DNA of 64,000 nt from Gp6-AA40 sp035496255 (GTDB taxonomy: Bacteria; Acidobacteriota; Vicinamibacteria; Vicinamibacterales; UBA2999): positions 62,001-126,000 of the forward strand of contig DATJEU010000014.1 of the NCBI GenBank assembly GCA_035496255.1, read 5' to 3'. Of this stretch, positions 36,124-44,470 are shown in pieces; positions within the stretch are counted from its first letter, which is position 1; each line of letters opens with the position of its first letter. Below the pieces are notes generated by a model. It was not told the DNA's origin and did not search any database. It saw only the letters and a program-made list of their open reading frames with translations. The translations under genes and the position numbers were made by a program.

Positions 36124-36894
36124 ATGCGCGCGACAGGGCCGATCATTTTGGCGATGTTGCTGCCGTTGGCGCCTTCGAGCGGCACGCGCGCGCCTGCAGC
36201 GACCGCCGGGCAGACCGCCATCGTGCTCGCCGGTCACGCGCAGAAGCTGCACCTGTACGGCCCGCCGGACGGTACGCCCGTGATCGTGTCGAGCGGCGAC
36301 GGCGGGTGGATGCATCTCGCGCCGCACATGGCAGAAGCGCTGGCGGTTCACGGCTACTTCGTGATCGGCTTCGACGCGAAGGCCTATCTGGCCGCCGGCA
36401 CCACGGCGAGTACGACGTTGACGCCAGCCGACATCGAGCGCGACTACGGCACGCTGCTCGGCACCTTCGCGTCCGCACGCCGGGCAGTACTGGCCGGAGT
36501 ATCCGAAGGTGCCGGCCTGTCGGTGATGGCTGCGGCCGCAGCCGCGAACAAACCACATGTCGCCGGCGTCGTCGCCGTCAGCCTTGGCGATCGCAACGAA
36601 CTTGGCTGGCGATGGAAGGATTCGATCATTTACGTCACCAAAGGCGTGCCGAATGAGCCGCTGTTCAGCGCCACGGCACTGATGCCATTGGTCACGCCCA
36701 TCCCGCTGGCGATCATCCGCGCGACGCACGACGAGTTCGTGCCGCGTCTTGAGAGTGATCGTCTGATCGCCGCTGCCGCGTCACCGTCGCATGCATGGAC
36801 CGTCACCGCGAGCGACCATCGTTTTTCGGACAACGAGGCTGGCTTCGATGCGACGATGGCCGCCGCATTCGCGTGGATCAGCGACGCGCGTTAA
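36124..36894 (+). CDS. AcvB/VirJ-like lysyl-phosphatidylglycerol hydrolase
   Basis: A 256-residue periplasmic alpha/beta hydrolase with a signal peptide (ATGPIILAMLLPLAPSSGTRA). VSSGDGGWMHLAPHMAEAL near residue 58 is the VirJ-family signature. A candidate nucleophile Ser lies in LAGVSEGAGLS near residue 125, RATHDEFVP gives an acid, and ASDHRFSDNEAGF the His. In Agrobacterium, AcvB hydrolyses lysyl-PG and sits behind an mprF homologue (lpiA); here the genes are 1 nt apart, strongly supporting the same pairing. The nucleophile motif differs somewhat from the usual GYSxGA. Confidence 0.85.
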   Translation: MRATGPIILAMLLPLAPSSGTRAPAATAGQTAIVLAGHAQKLHLYGPPDGTPVIVSSGDGGWMHLAPHMAEALAVHGYFVIGFDAKAYLAAGTTASTTLTPADIERDYGTLLGTFASARRAVLAGVSEGAGLSVMAAAAAANKPHVAGVVAVSLGDRNELGWRWKDSIIYVTKGVPNEPLFSATALMPLVTPIPLAIIRATHDEFVPRLESDRLIAAAASPSHAWTVTASDHRFSDNEAGFDATMAAAFAWISDAR

Positions 36895-36933
36895 ACGCGT
36901 CCATCCGACGTTTTCGCTTTCATTGCGATGTCG

Positions 36934-36950
36934 CTGGCACGCCGATTGAT
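36934..36950 (+). promoter_or_regulatory. Sigma-54 promoter (-24/-12)
   Basis: CTGGCACG-N4-TTGAT matches the sigma-54 consensus YTGGCACG-N4-TTGCW in every position except one base of the -12 element. The spacing is exact. It lies 46 nt before the start of the small basic protein gene and downstream of the acvB-like stop, so it should drive that gene. Confidence 0.65.
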
Positions 36951-36995
36951 GAATCTCGTCTTCGAGGGCAACCGGCCCACGAGGAGGAGCTTGGA

Positions 36996-37298
36996 ATGGC
37001 CAGGCACGGAAAGCCGCTTCCAGCGCGGAAGGCGCGTGACCGGTCCCGCGACGAAGCGTCGGTCCTTCTTCGTTCAGCGGAATCGCTCGGCCGCGTAATC
37101 GGGGCGCTGCAACGGCAGCTCAATAGCGCGACGAAGCGACGAGCGAGTACCGCCGACGACGTCATCAAGGATTGGGGGACCGGTGATGGCAACGGCGTGC
37201 CGAAGAATGGCAAGTCCGGACGCAGGGCGGCAACGTCGAAGCGTGCGGCAAAATCGGCTGGCACGCCGAAGAAGGTCTCGCCACGCAAGACGCGTTAA
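36996..37298 (+). CDS. Small basic protein, Lys/Arg/Ala-rich C-terminus
   Basis: A 100-residue protein with a strong AGGAGG site before the ATG. The first 60 residues are charged and probably helical (DEASVLLRSAESLGRVIGALQRQL); the last 40 are rich in Lys, Arg, Ala, Ser and Gly (KSGRRAATSKRAAKSAGTPKK), resembling the tails of histone H1-like or DNA-associated proteins. No known domain was recognised. It is a monocistron behind a sigma-54 promoter. A longer upstream frame is not used. Confidence 0.65.
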   Translation: MARHGKPLPARKARDRSRDEASVLLRSAESLGRVIGALQRQLNSATKRRASTADDVIKDWGTGDGNGVPKNGKSGRRAATSKRAAKSAGTPKKVSPRKTR

Positions 37299-37316
37299 AG
37301 GACCTCACGAACTACG

Positions 37317-37351
37317 CTCCTGCGCCTGCAGATGGTCGGCGGGCGCAGGAG
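37317..37351. terminator. 10-bp hairpin between convergent genes
   Basis: CTCCTGCGCC and GGCGCAGGAG form a perfect 10-bp stem with a 15-nt loop, placed 18 nt after the small basic gene and before the end of the convergent coiled-coil gene. It can serve either strand as a terminator, but no U-tract follows. Confidence 0.45.
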
Positions 37352-37407
37352 ATATGAACGGGCGATCGGGCCGGACTATCGACGCCGGCTCGCCGGCACG
37401 AACGGCG

Positions 37408-38001
37408 TTACAGCAGCAGCGCGATCGCCACGACCGCAAGCCCGCCAACCAGCAACCACAGCGCTGCGGTTCCACCGCTTCCGGCGTCGAGCGAAGCGCT
37501 GCTGTCGACCACACTCGATCCAAGTCGGCCCTGCGCCGAAAACGCAGCACCCAGCGCGCCTAACAGCAGCAGCCATCCGGCCGCGGACGTTCCGCGGGCG
37601 GCAATGGACATCGTTCCGAGCCGCGCGACCGCAAGCACGATTGCGGCAATCCAGCCGACGAGCGCCGCCCCGCCGATCAGACGCAGCCGCGCGAGCTCGC
37701 GCTCCGCCGCCTGTCGTCGCAACTCGAGCCGCATCGCTTCCTCGGCGCGACGACGCTGCTCTTCGAGCTGCGCTCGCTCCAGTTCGAGCCTGGCGTGATC
37801 GCGATCGAACGCTTCCTTGAGCGCCGCAACGACGACGTTGGTGAGACGTGTTTCAATCTGGCCGACGAGCGCCGAGCCGGGCGGCTGGGCCAGTTGCGTG
37901 CCCGGATCCGGCGGAGGTGGCGATTCACCCCTGAAACGCCGAGCCGCGTCGCGAAGCGCCATCGCGGCGTCGAACGCGCGAAACACCGAGTCGAGCCTCA
38001 T
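37408..38001 (-). CDS. Membrane protein with coiled coil, function unknown
   Basis: A 197-residue protein. Residues 45-105 form a charged, heptad-like helix (DRDHARLELERAQLEEQRRRAEEAMRLELRRQAAERELARL, given in two parts by its charge pattern), followed by three hydrophobic segments (LIGGAALVGWIAAIVLAVA, SAAGWLLLLGALGAAFSA, TAALWLLVGGLAVVAIALLL). No family is recognised. Its start is 13 nt after the stop of the second M61 peptidase, so the two are probably co-transcribed. Confidence 0.65.
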   Translation of the reverse strand: MRLDSVFRAFDAAMALRDAARRFRGESPPPPDPGTQLAQPPGSALVGQIETRLTNVVVAALKEAFDRDHARLELERAQLEEQRRRAEEAMRLELRRQAAERELARLRLIGGAALVGWIAAIVLAVARLGTMSIAARGTSAAGWLLLLGALGAAFSAQGRLGSSVVDSSASLDAGSGGTAALWLLVGGLAVVAIALLL

Positions 38002-38014
38002 CGGCCAGTCGACT

Positions 38015-39886
38015 TCAAAACGTGTTCCGCGCCGCTGAGCTCAGCCACGCCTCCCGAAAACGGCGTTGGGCATCGGCCAGTTGCCGTCCGATCGCCTCGA
38101 CCGGAACGACGTCGACATGCGGGTCGCTGCCGACGGTCATGAGAGTGGTGGCCCGCTGCCCACGTCGGTCGAACGTGACGCTTACCTGTTGACCGGGTCG
38201 ATACGCACCGAGCACGCGCGTCAACGTTGCCGAGTCGGGCACGGCGGCGTTTCCAAGCGCGACGATGACATCGTCGCGATCGAGGCCGGCGCGATAGGCG
38301 GGAGAGCCGAACGGAGCCGCGGCGGCGATGCGCGCGCCCTGAGCGTCCTGGAACCGCACGCCGATCCATGGACGGCTGGCGTCGGTCCGCCGCAGCACGA
38401 GGCCGGCGCGATCGAGCAGCCGTTCATAGTCGACGACTTCGTGACCTTCGATGTAGTGGCGGAAGAAGTCGTCCGCGAACGCGGTGTTCCCCGCAACCTC
38501 GCCAAGCGTCCGCCGCACATCGTCAATCGTGTAGGGATGATCGACGTAACCAGGAATCAGGCCGCCGGGCTTCCCGTACTTGCGCCAGAGGGCGCGCATG
38601 AAGTCGTCGAGCGTCACGCGCTGATCGGTCTGCTCCCGCAGCGACAGGTCGAGACCGAGCGCAATGGCGCTTCCCCACGTGTAGTACGAAATGTAAGTGT
38701 TCTCGAAATCCGTGCGATCGATCGACGTGGCCGCGTCGACGAACGGCGCCATCTGACTGATTTCTTCGGCCGTGCGAAACTGCCGGGCCGGGCTGTTCAG
38801 GACCGTGTTGATCGCGCTTCCCATGGCGAACGCGAAATCCTCCAGCGTCGTGAGCCCGGCGCGCTCGAGCACCAGCGGCCCGTAGTAGTTGGTGAAGCCT
38901 TCGGCCAGCCACAGTTCGCCCGACATGTTCTGGTCTTCGAAGTTGAACGGCTCGAGCGACTTCGGCCGGATCCGTTCGACGTTCCATGAATGAAAGAATT
39001 CGTGGGACATCGCGTCCAGCAGGTCCGCGCGATTGCCGCGGATCGATGATGTGCTGGTGATGATGGTGCTGTTGCGATGCTCCATGCCATCGCCACTCGC
39101 CCACGGCAGCCAGTCGGCGATGAAGGTGTAGGTGTTGCCCTCATAGGCGGGGAACTCGCCGAATACGTTGCGCGCTTCGCGGACCATTCGCTCGACATCG
39201 CGTGTCAGTGAATCGAGTTCGGCGTCGGTGCCGGTGTGATGCACCGCGAGCCGGAAGGTCGGCGTGCGGCCGCCGTCGGCGACCGGGAACGTCCGCAGGG
39301 AAAAGGCGCTGAACTCCGAGGGACTGTCCATCAGGTATTGCAGCGACGGCGCCGTGAACGTGAAGGCATCCGTGCCCGGCATGAGCTGTGTGGCGACACG
39401 CCAGCCGGATCCGGGAGGAGGCTCGAAATGAACGGTCGCTGGACGTTGTTCGAGTCCACGGACCCACATCAAGGCCGACGGCATGTTGATGTGGGCGTGG
39501 GTGGCGTCGACGGCCAGATACGTTCCGTCGATGCGATCGCCGAAGATGCGATAGTGCACGCGTACCTGCGGTCCATGTTGCGCCACGTCCCATTCGTGCG
39601 GGTTCACGTGCGCCACCGCAAGCGATCGGCCCTCAGCATCCATGACCCGGAGGTCGAAGACGTTCTTCGCGAAGTCGTGCAGCGCGTAGCGTCCGGGCGA
39701 GGCTCGGCTCATCAACAACTGCAGCGGCATGGCCGGCAAATCGCCCAACGTCATGTCGACGTCCATCAGCCGGTGGTCGCGATCCGGGAACGACAGCGCG
39801 TAGGCGATGGGAGCCTGCGCGAGCGCATCGGCAACGCCGGCAAACAGAGTCGCAAGACATACGGCGGCACGAAGAAATCGAGTCAC
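38015..39886 (-). CDS. M61-family metallopeptidase with PDZ domain (second copy)
   Basis: A 623-residue secreted peptidase with a signal peptide (AAVCLATLFAGVADALAQA). HEFFHSWNVERIRP near residue 293 holds the zinc His pair and catalytic Glu, and LWLAEGFTNYYGPLVLERAG the third ligand. GMEHRNSTIITS precedes. The C-terminal PDZ domain is visible as RIAAAAPFGSPAYRAGLDRDDVIVALG. It is a diverged paralogue of the peptidase at 28478-30295. The coiled-coil membrane protein gene follows closely. Confidence 0.91.
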   Translation of the reverse strand: MTRFLRAAVCLATLFAGVADALAQAPIAYALSFPDRDHRLMDVDMTLGDLPAMPLQLLMSRASPGRYALHDFAKNVFDLRVMDAEGRSLAVAHVNPHEWDVAQHGPQVRVHYRIFGDRIDGTYLAVDATHAHINMPSALMWVRGLEQRPATVHFEPPPGSGWRVATQLMPGTDAFTFTAPSLQYLMDSPSEFSAFSLRTFPVADGGRTPTFRLAVHHTGTDAELDSLTRDVERMVREARNVFGEFPAYEGNTYTFIADWLPWASGDGMEHRNSTIITSTSSIRGNRADLLDAMSHEFFHSWNVERIRPKSLEPFNFEDQNMSGELWLAEGFTNYYGPLVLERAGLTTLEDFAFAMGSAINTVLNSPARQFRTAEEISQMAPFVDAATSIDRTDFENTYISYYTWGSAIALGLDLSLREQTDQRVTLDDFMRALWRKYGKPGGLIPGYVDHPYTIDDVRRTLGEVAGNTAFADDFFRHYIEGHEVVDYERLLDRAGLVLRRTDASRPWIGVRFQDAQGARIAAAAPFGSPAYRAGLDRDDVIVALGNAAVPDSATLTRVLGAYRPGQQVSVTFDRRGQRATTLMTVGSDPHVDVVPVEAIGRQLADAQRRFREAWLSSAARNTF

Positions 39887-39953
39887 GTCCGCGATGCTAG
39901 CGCAAATCGAATGGCGTACGATCGGCAGCCGGCGGGTCCGTTACGATCGTGAC

Positions 39954-40553
39954 GTGCCGCCACTGATCGCCGTCGATGTCGCGCTGCTGCCGCCGGAGCC
40001 GGTCTGCCGGCAGGCAGTCGCGATCAATGCGGCGCTGCCCACGGCGGAGTCGCAGGGACTCCGATTCGACGCCACGCACGTTCCCCACGTCACGCTGACA
40101 CAGCAGTTCATCGACGCCGGCGAAGTGCCGCGAATCGAAGCCGCGCTCACCGCGACCCTCTCCAGCCACCGGCCACTCGCCCTCGACGTTACAGGCGCCG
40201 GCCGCGGCAGCCGCTCGATCTGGATGTCGATCCAACGTACGCCGGAACTGGATCATCTGCACACGGCGTTGATGGACGCGCTGCAGCCGTTCGAGCGGAC
40301 CGGCGGATCGATCGCGGCATTCGAGGGAGGAGACGCACGACCAGGTGATGTCGCATGGGTCAGTGGCTTCCGCCGGTCGGCCGCCTACGGTCGCTTTCGA
40401 CCGCACATCACCGTCGGTCACGCGTCGCAACTGCCGATCGTCGCGCGGACATCTTTCACGGCTGGAACGATCGTGCTGTGTCGGCTCGGACGCTTCTGCA
40501 GCTGCATCACGAAACTGCGCACGTGGGGACTGGGTCCGGTGAAGGCAGCGTGA
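39954..40553 (+). CDS. 2'-5' RNA ligase / 2H phosphoesterase family protein
   Basis: A 199-residue protein with both HxT-type motifs of the 2H superfamily: VPHVTLTQQF near residue 40 and RPHITVGHAS near residue 152. Members act on RNA 2',3'-cyclic phosphates (ThpR) or related cyclic phosphodiesters. The GTG at 39954 fits the domain start; the longer frame would overlap the divergent M61 gene. The convergent ferrochelatase gene ends 21 nt downstream. Confidence 0.8.
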   Translation: MPPLIAVDVALLPPEPVCRQAVAINAALPTAESQGLRFDATHVPHVTLTQQFIDAGEVPRIEAALTATLSSHRPLALDVTGAGRGSRSIWMSIQRTPELDHLHTALMDALQPFERTGGSIAAFEGGDARPGDVAWVSGFRRSAAYGRFRPHITVGHASQLPIVARTSFTAGTIVLCRLGRFCSCITKLRTWGLGPVKAA

Positions 40554-40574
40554 GACGTGGTGGTGCGAGCCTCG

Positions 40575-41564
40575 TCAGGTTCGCCGCGCGTCGGCCGTCG
40601 TCAGCGCAAACGACAGCGGCTTGCGCGTGCCGAATCGTCGAATGGTGTCGAGCACGACGTCCGCCATCATGTCGAGGAATATCGGATCGTCATTGACCGC
40701 GGCGGCGCGCGTCATCGGCAAGCCGATCGCCCTGCAGAGATCGGCGGCGTCACGATCGAGGTCGTACAGCACCTCGATGTGATCGCAGACGAAGCCGATC
40801 GGGCAGAGTACCGCAGCGGCGAGCCCCGCAGCGTGCTGTTCCCGCAGATAGTCACGGATGTCCGGCTCGAGCCATGGATCTTCCGGACGGCCGCTGCGGC
40901 TCTGATAGACGAGCGCCCAGTCGGGCAGACGCGCGGCTTCGGCGACGCGCCGTGCCGATTCGCGTAACTGCTCGCGATAGCGCGAGCGCGCCGCCATCGA
41001 CAGTGGAATGCTGTGCGCCGTGCAGATCAATCGTGCCGCGCCACGAACCTCTGCAGGCAGTCGCTCGACGGCCGCACGGACGTGGCGCGCGTTGGCCTCG
41101 ATGAACAGCGGATGATCGAACCAACTGCCGACGTAGGTCACGTCGATGTCGCCGTTGTCGCGTCCGCGCAGCTCGGCGCGGGCGGCCATGACATTCTCGC
41201 GGTACTGCTGACAGCTCGAATAGGAGTGCTGCGCCGCGGCGATGAATCCGATCGCGTGACGCCGCCCGTCGGTGTACATCTCGTGCAGCGTGTCCGCGAG
41301 GAACGGATGCCAGTTCCGCATGCCCACGTAGACCGGCAGCGGATGGCCGGCCGCAACCAGCCGATCGTGCAGTCCATCTGCCTGGCGCTCGGTCAGCTCG
41401 GTAATCGGCGACACGCCGCCGAAGAGCTCGTAGTGATGCGCGACTTCCTCGATGCGGGCGGGCGGCACGCGGCGGCCACGCAGGACGTTGGCGAGAAACG
41501 GCCGGACATCGTCGGGGCCCTGGGGACCGCCGAACGAGATCAGGAGCACCGAATCGAACGTCAC
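40575..41564 (-). CDS. hemH: Ferrochelatase (proto- or coproporphyrin type)
   Basis: A 329-residue class of iron chelatase for the last metal-insertion step of haem synthesis. The sequence has VLLISFGGPQGPDDVRPFL at the N-terminus, GMRNWHPFLADTL near residue 80, the catalytic His in LICTAHSIPLSM near residue 183, and LCPIGFVCDHIEVLYDLD near residue 257 with the conserved Glu. GMRNW-type sequences occur in coproporphyrin ferrochelatases of Gram-positive bacteria, so CpfC is possible. It starts with GTG, overlapping the upstream gene's stop in GTGA. Confidence 0.92.
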   Translation of the reverse strand: MTFDSVLLISFGGPQGPDDVRPFLANVLRGRRVPPARIEEVAHHYELFGGVSPITELTERQADGLHDRLVAAGHPLPVYVGMRNWHPFLADTLHEMYTDGRRHAIGFIAAAQHSYSSCQQYRENVMAARAELRGRDNGDIDVTYVGSWFDHPLFIEANARHVRAAVERLPAEVRGAARLICTAHSIPLSMAARSRYREQLRESARRVAEAARLPDWALVYQSRSGRPEDPWLEPDIRDYLREQHAAGLAAAVLCPIGFVCDHIEVLYDLDRDAADLCRAIGLPMTRAAAVNDDPIFLDMMADVVLDTIRRFGTRKPLSFALTTADARRT

Positions 41565-42256
41565 TGGTAATGTTCTTCCGCCCAGACGAACGGCGTCTGC
41601 TTGTTCTGTGTCACCGAGTTGGTTGGACGTTCATCACCTGGAGGATTCTGCTGGAGATCAGCGAAGCCCGGCATGCTCTTGTGAATGGCCGGCGTGGCTC
41701 CCATGATGCGACCGGATCCATCGATGCTGAGACGAGCCACCGGCCGCTCGATTCTGTAGAGATTCCCGTCCGACGCCATCGTCGCCACGCGAAGTCCGAG
41801 AAACGCGCCGTCCTGGAACGGCACGAGCTGCTCCTCCGCCTCACGGGCGTTCAGCAACGTCGAGATCTTCAGCACCTCGACGCCGCCGGACCTCACGACC
41901 ATCGGTACGCGCGGCGACACCACCGGCAGGTCGGGTGATATCTGTCGGACGACCGCCATCCACTGAGCGGTCTTGTCGGCGCCCCGCGCCCAGAACGTCG
42001 GCTCGATACGCAGGACGGCGGCGTCGCGATTGCCGGCGTTCGACAGGGCAACGGTCATGTACAGCTCGCCGGAGTTGGTGCCGTACGACACCTCCGTCAC
42101 CATCACGTCGAGCTTCTGGTTCACGTACACGTAGCTGCGGTAGAAGCTGAATAGCGAGAGGGCCAGGGCAACGATCGTGGCGCTCTGTCCCAGGTCGATC
42201 CACGTCCGCCAGTTGAACCACCGGCGCGGCTGTTCGGTCTCTGACACCGCCCGCAT
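41561..42256 (-). CDS. Single-span membrane protein of unknown function
   Basis: A 231-residue protein with one membrane segment near residue 25 (SATIVALALSLFSFYRSYVYV) and a beta-rich outer domain (LYMTVALSNAGNRDAAVLRIEPTFWARG ... VPMVVRSGGVEVLKISTLL). It has no recognised motif. The ATG at 42256 is chosen because the frame further upstream has no family-like features. It is coupled to hemH by GTGA, but a link to haem synthesis is unproven. Confidence 0.6.
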   Translation of the reverse strand: MRAVSETEQPRRWFNWRTWIDLGQSATIVALALSLFSFYRSYVYVNQKLDVMVTEVSYGTNSGELYMTVALSNAGNRDAAVLRIEPTFWARGADKTAQWMAVVRQISPDLPVVSPRVPMVVRSGGVEVLKISTLLNAREAEEQLVPFQDGAFLGLRVATMASDGNLYRIERPVARLSIDGSGRIMGATPAIHKSMPGFADLQQNPPGDERPTNSVTQNKQTPFVWAEEHYQ

Positions 42257-42459
42257 TCTGTCAGGTCTCAGGAGCGCGTCGCAATTCTCCAGTGGAGATG
42301 GGCGTGGCGGCGGGAAATACCCGCAAGCGTCCGCTGTGACCGGCTCTGATGTGGCGGAGTGATGGTCGGTGGATGCCGTCCACCTCGCGTCTGACACTTC
42401 GGCGAGCAACGCGAATTGCCGGCCGTAGCCTGGGGCTTGTTCTTCGCGTGAACGAAGGT

Positions 42460-42553
42460 TGGCGGTGAGGCAGGGATTCGAACCCTGGGTAGAGCTTTAA
42501 GGCCCTACAACGGTTTAGCAAACCGCCGCCTTCAGCCGCTCGGCCACCTCACC
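42460..42553 (-). tRNA. tRNA-Ser (GCU)
   Basis: A 94-nt class II tRNA read on the minus strand. The 7-bp acceptor GGTGAGG/CCTCACC closes, the anticodon loop TTTGCTAAA gives GCU, a long variable arm follows, the T arm has GGTTCGAATCC, and CCA is encoded. The anticodon identifies serine (AGC/AGU codons). Confidence 0.97.
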
Positions 42554-42605
42554 GTCGGGCGCGCGGGACCCGCGCGGCCTTCAAGTATAGCGTGGCGGGC
42601 GGTCG

Positions 42606-43880
42606 TTACGGCTCCGACAGTTCGGGGGCGGCACCATCCCCCAGCCGCAACACCTGATCGCGCAGCAGCCGACCGACACGCTCCACCTCGCGGTCCTGCA
42701 GCGACTCGTACACCGGCACCTGCACGGCCGTCGACGCCATGTCGGCACCCGGTGCCGGCGCGCCGTGCCAGTTGAACAGCTCCATTCGCGTACAGACATC
42801 CACGTGCATCGGGGCCACATCAACGCCGCGCCGGATACAACGCTTGACGATCGTCTCGCTGTCCTGGACGTACGGACAGTACTGGTAGTACACGTGCGTC
42901 CGGCCCGCTGGAACCTGCGGAATGGTGATTCCGGGGACATCGCCGAGGAGCTGGTCCAGGATTCTGGCGTGACGCCGGGTCCGTTCGATGAACTCGGGCA
43001 GGTGCTCGAGCCCCGCCAGCCCGATCGCGGCCTGCACGTTCGTGAACCGACCGCGATATTTTTCCGGAATCGGATTCAGCGGCCGTACGTTCTCCCACAA
43101 TCGCTGCTCCGGCTTGTGGCCGGTGAACGAGGCGACGTACCACACCGGGAACAGCGAATACGTGAACACCTTCGGTCGGATGAACGTGTGCTGCCACTTG
43201 CCCGACCGCAGGATCTCGTCCACCCGCGTCTCGGCCGGCCACGCTTCGGCATCGGCCAACTCGCCGACACGCCGCGCGACCTCGGCGTCGCGCATCCACG
43301 CCAATCCGCCGCCGTAGGTATTGAGCGGCTTGAACGCCTGGAAACTGAAGAAGCTCGCATCGCCCAGCGTGCCCACCATTCGCCCGTTGTAGGTGGCGCC
43401 AAGCGAGTGCGCGCAATCCTCGATGACCTTCAGGTGGTGGCGCCGCGCGATCTCGACGATCGCGTCCATCTCGCACGACATGCCGTAGAGATGCGTCGGC
43501 AACACTGCTCGCGTGTTCGGGGTAATCGCCCGCTCGAATGCGCGGGGGCTCAACGTGAACGTCGCGGGGTCGACGTCGGCAAACACCGGCTTCAGCCCGG
43601 CGACGCGCACCATCTCCGGCACCACCCAGAAAGTGAATGCCGGGACGATGACTTCGCTGTCCGGCGGGAGGTCGAGCGCCTTGAGGATGAAGTACAGCGC
43701 CATCCGGCCGTACTCCGTCGAACAGGTGCGTACGTGGCCGGATCCGAGGAACCGCGCGAACTCGTGCTCGAACGCCTCGATGTGCGGTCCCTGCACGAGC
43801 TGCTTCCGTGTGCGACACTGCGCGATGATCTGCGACAACTCCGGGACGACGCGGGTGCCAAATCTTCCAATCGCGGCCAT
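42606..43880 (-). CDS. DegT/DnrJ/EryC1/StrS-family aminotransferase
   Basis: A 424-residue PLP enzyme of the sugar-aminotransferase type. The internal aldimine lysine lies in SFFSFQAFKPLNTYGGGLAW near residue 185; the PLP-contacting Asp is in KVIEDCAHSLGATYNG near residue 155, and VIVPAFTFWVVPEMVR near residue 80. The family usually makes amino-sugars for glycans or antibiotics. It is the last gene of a run after the B12-radical-SAM and DedA genes (13-nt spacer). The substrate is unknown. Confidence 0.88.
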   Translation of the reverse strand: MAAIGRFGTRVVPELSQIIAQCRTRKQLVQGPHIEAFEHEFARFLGSGHVRTCSTEYGRMALYFILKALDLPPDSEVIVPAFTFWVVPEMVRVAGLKPVFADVDPATFTLSPRAFERAITPNTRAVLPTHLYGMSCEMDAIVEIARRHHLKVIEDCAHSLGATYNGRMVGTLGDASFFSFQAFKPLNTYGGGLAWMRDAEVARRVGELADAEAWPAETRVDEILRSGKWQHTFIRPKVFTYSLFPVWYVASFTGHKPEQRLWENVRPLNPIPEKYRGRFTNVQAAIGLAGLEHLPEFIERTRRHARILDQLLGDVPGITIPQVPAGRTHVYYQYCPYVQDSETIVKRCIRRGVDVAPMHVDVCTRMELFNWHGAPAPGADMASTAVQVPVYESLQDREVERVGRLLRDQVLRLGDGAAPELSEP

Positions 43881-43893
43881 AGTCGATTCCTGA

Positions 43894-44460
43894 TCAGCGC
43901 TCCATTGCGCGACGTTCGTACGAGCCCAGCACCTTGAACAGGAGGAGAATCACCAGTCCTGCTGCGAGCGCGCCCCTCCAGCCGGCGAGGCCGTACTGCG
44001 ACAAGTACACGGGACCAAGCCAGCCGGCGAGTGCAAGCAACGCCGTCGCCCACACGAACGCCGACAACAGGTTCAACGACGAGAACTTCACCGGAGGAAC
44101 ATCCACGGCGGCGCACGCCGCAGCGAGCGCGATCCGCAGGCCGGGCGCGAACCGGATCAGCAGCACCATGAAGGCGTGGCGGCGCCGCACGCGATCCATC
44201 AACGGCTCCGCCTTCTGCTGCAGCGACGGATAGCGCGCGAGCCAACACGGCACGCGCCCACGAAACACGTAGAAATAGGCCTGGTCGCCGAGAGCCGCGC
44301 CGAGAGCGCCGGCGACGATCACCGCCGCCGGCTGCAGCCGCCCCTCCGCGACCATCGCCGCGGCGCCGAGATACGCAATCTCCCCTTCGACGATCGCCGC
44401 CAGCAGGATGCCGGCATAAGGCGCCAACGCGGCGACACTGGGCAACATGGTCAGTCCCAC
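43894..44460 (-). CDS. DedA-family (VTT domain) membrane protein
   Basis: A 188-residue protein with 4-5 membrane segments. The family pattern includes an acidic residue in the first hairpin (GILLAAIVEGEIAYLGAAAMVAEG), GAALGDQAYFYVFRGR and the amphipathic LLIRFAPGLRIALAAACAAVDVP motif. DedA/VTT proteins are thought to move lipids such as undecaprenyl phosphate or phosphatidylethanolamine. It lies 10 nt after the radical SAM gene and 13 nt before the aminotransferase gene, suggesting a common role in a membrane-linked glycan or lipid. Confidence 0.85.
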   Translation of the reverse strand: MGLTMLPSVAALAPYAGILLAAIVEGEIAYLGAAAMVAEGRLQPAAVIVAGALGAALGDQAYFYVFRGRVPCWLARYPSLQQKAEPLMDRVRRRHAFMVLLIRFAPGLRIALAAACAAVDVPPVKFSSLNLLSAFVWATALLALAGWLGPVYLSQYGLAGWRGALAAGLVILLLFKVLGSYERRAMER

Positions 44461-44470
44461 CGCCGCGTCC

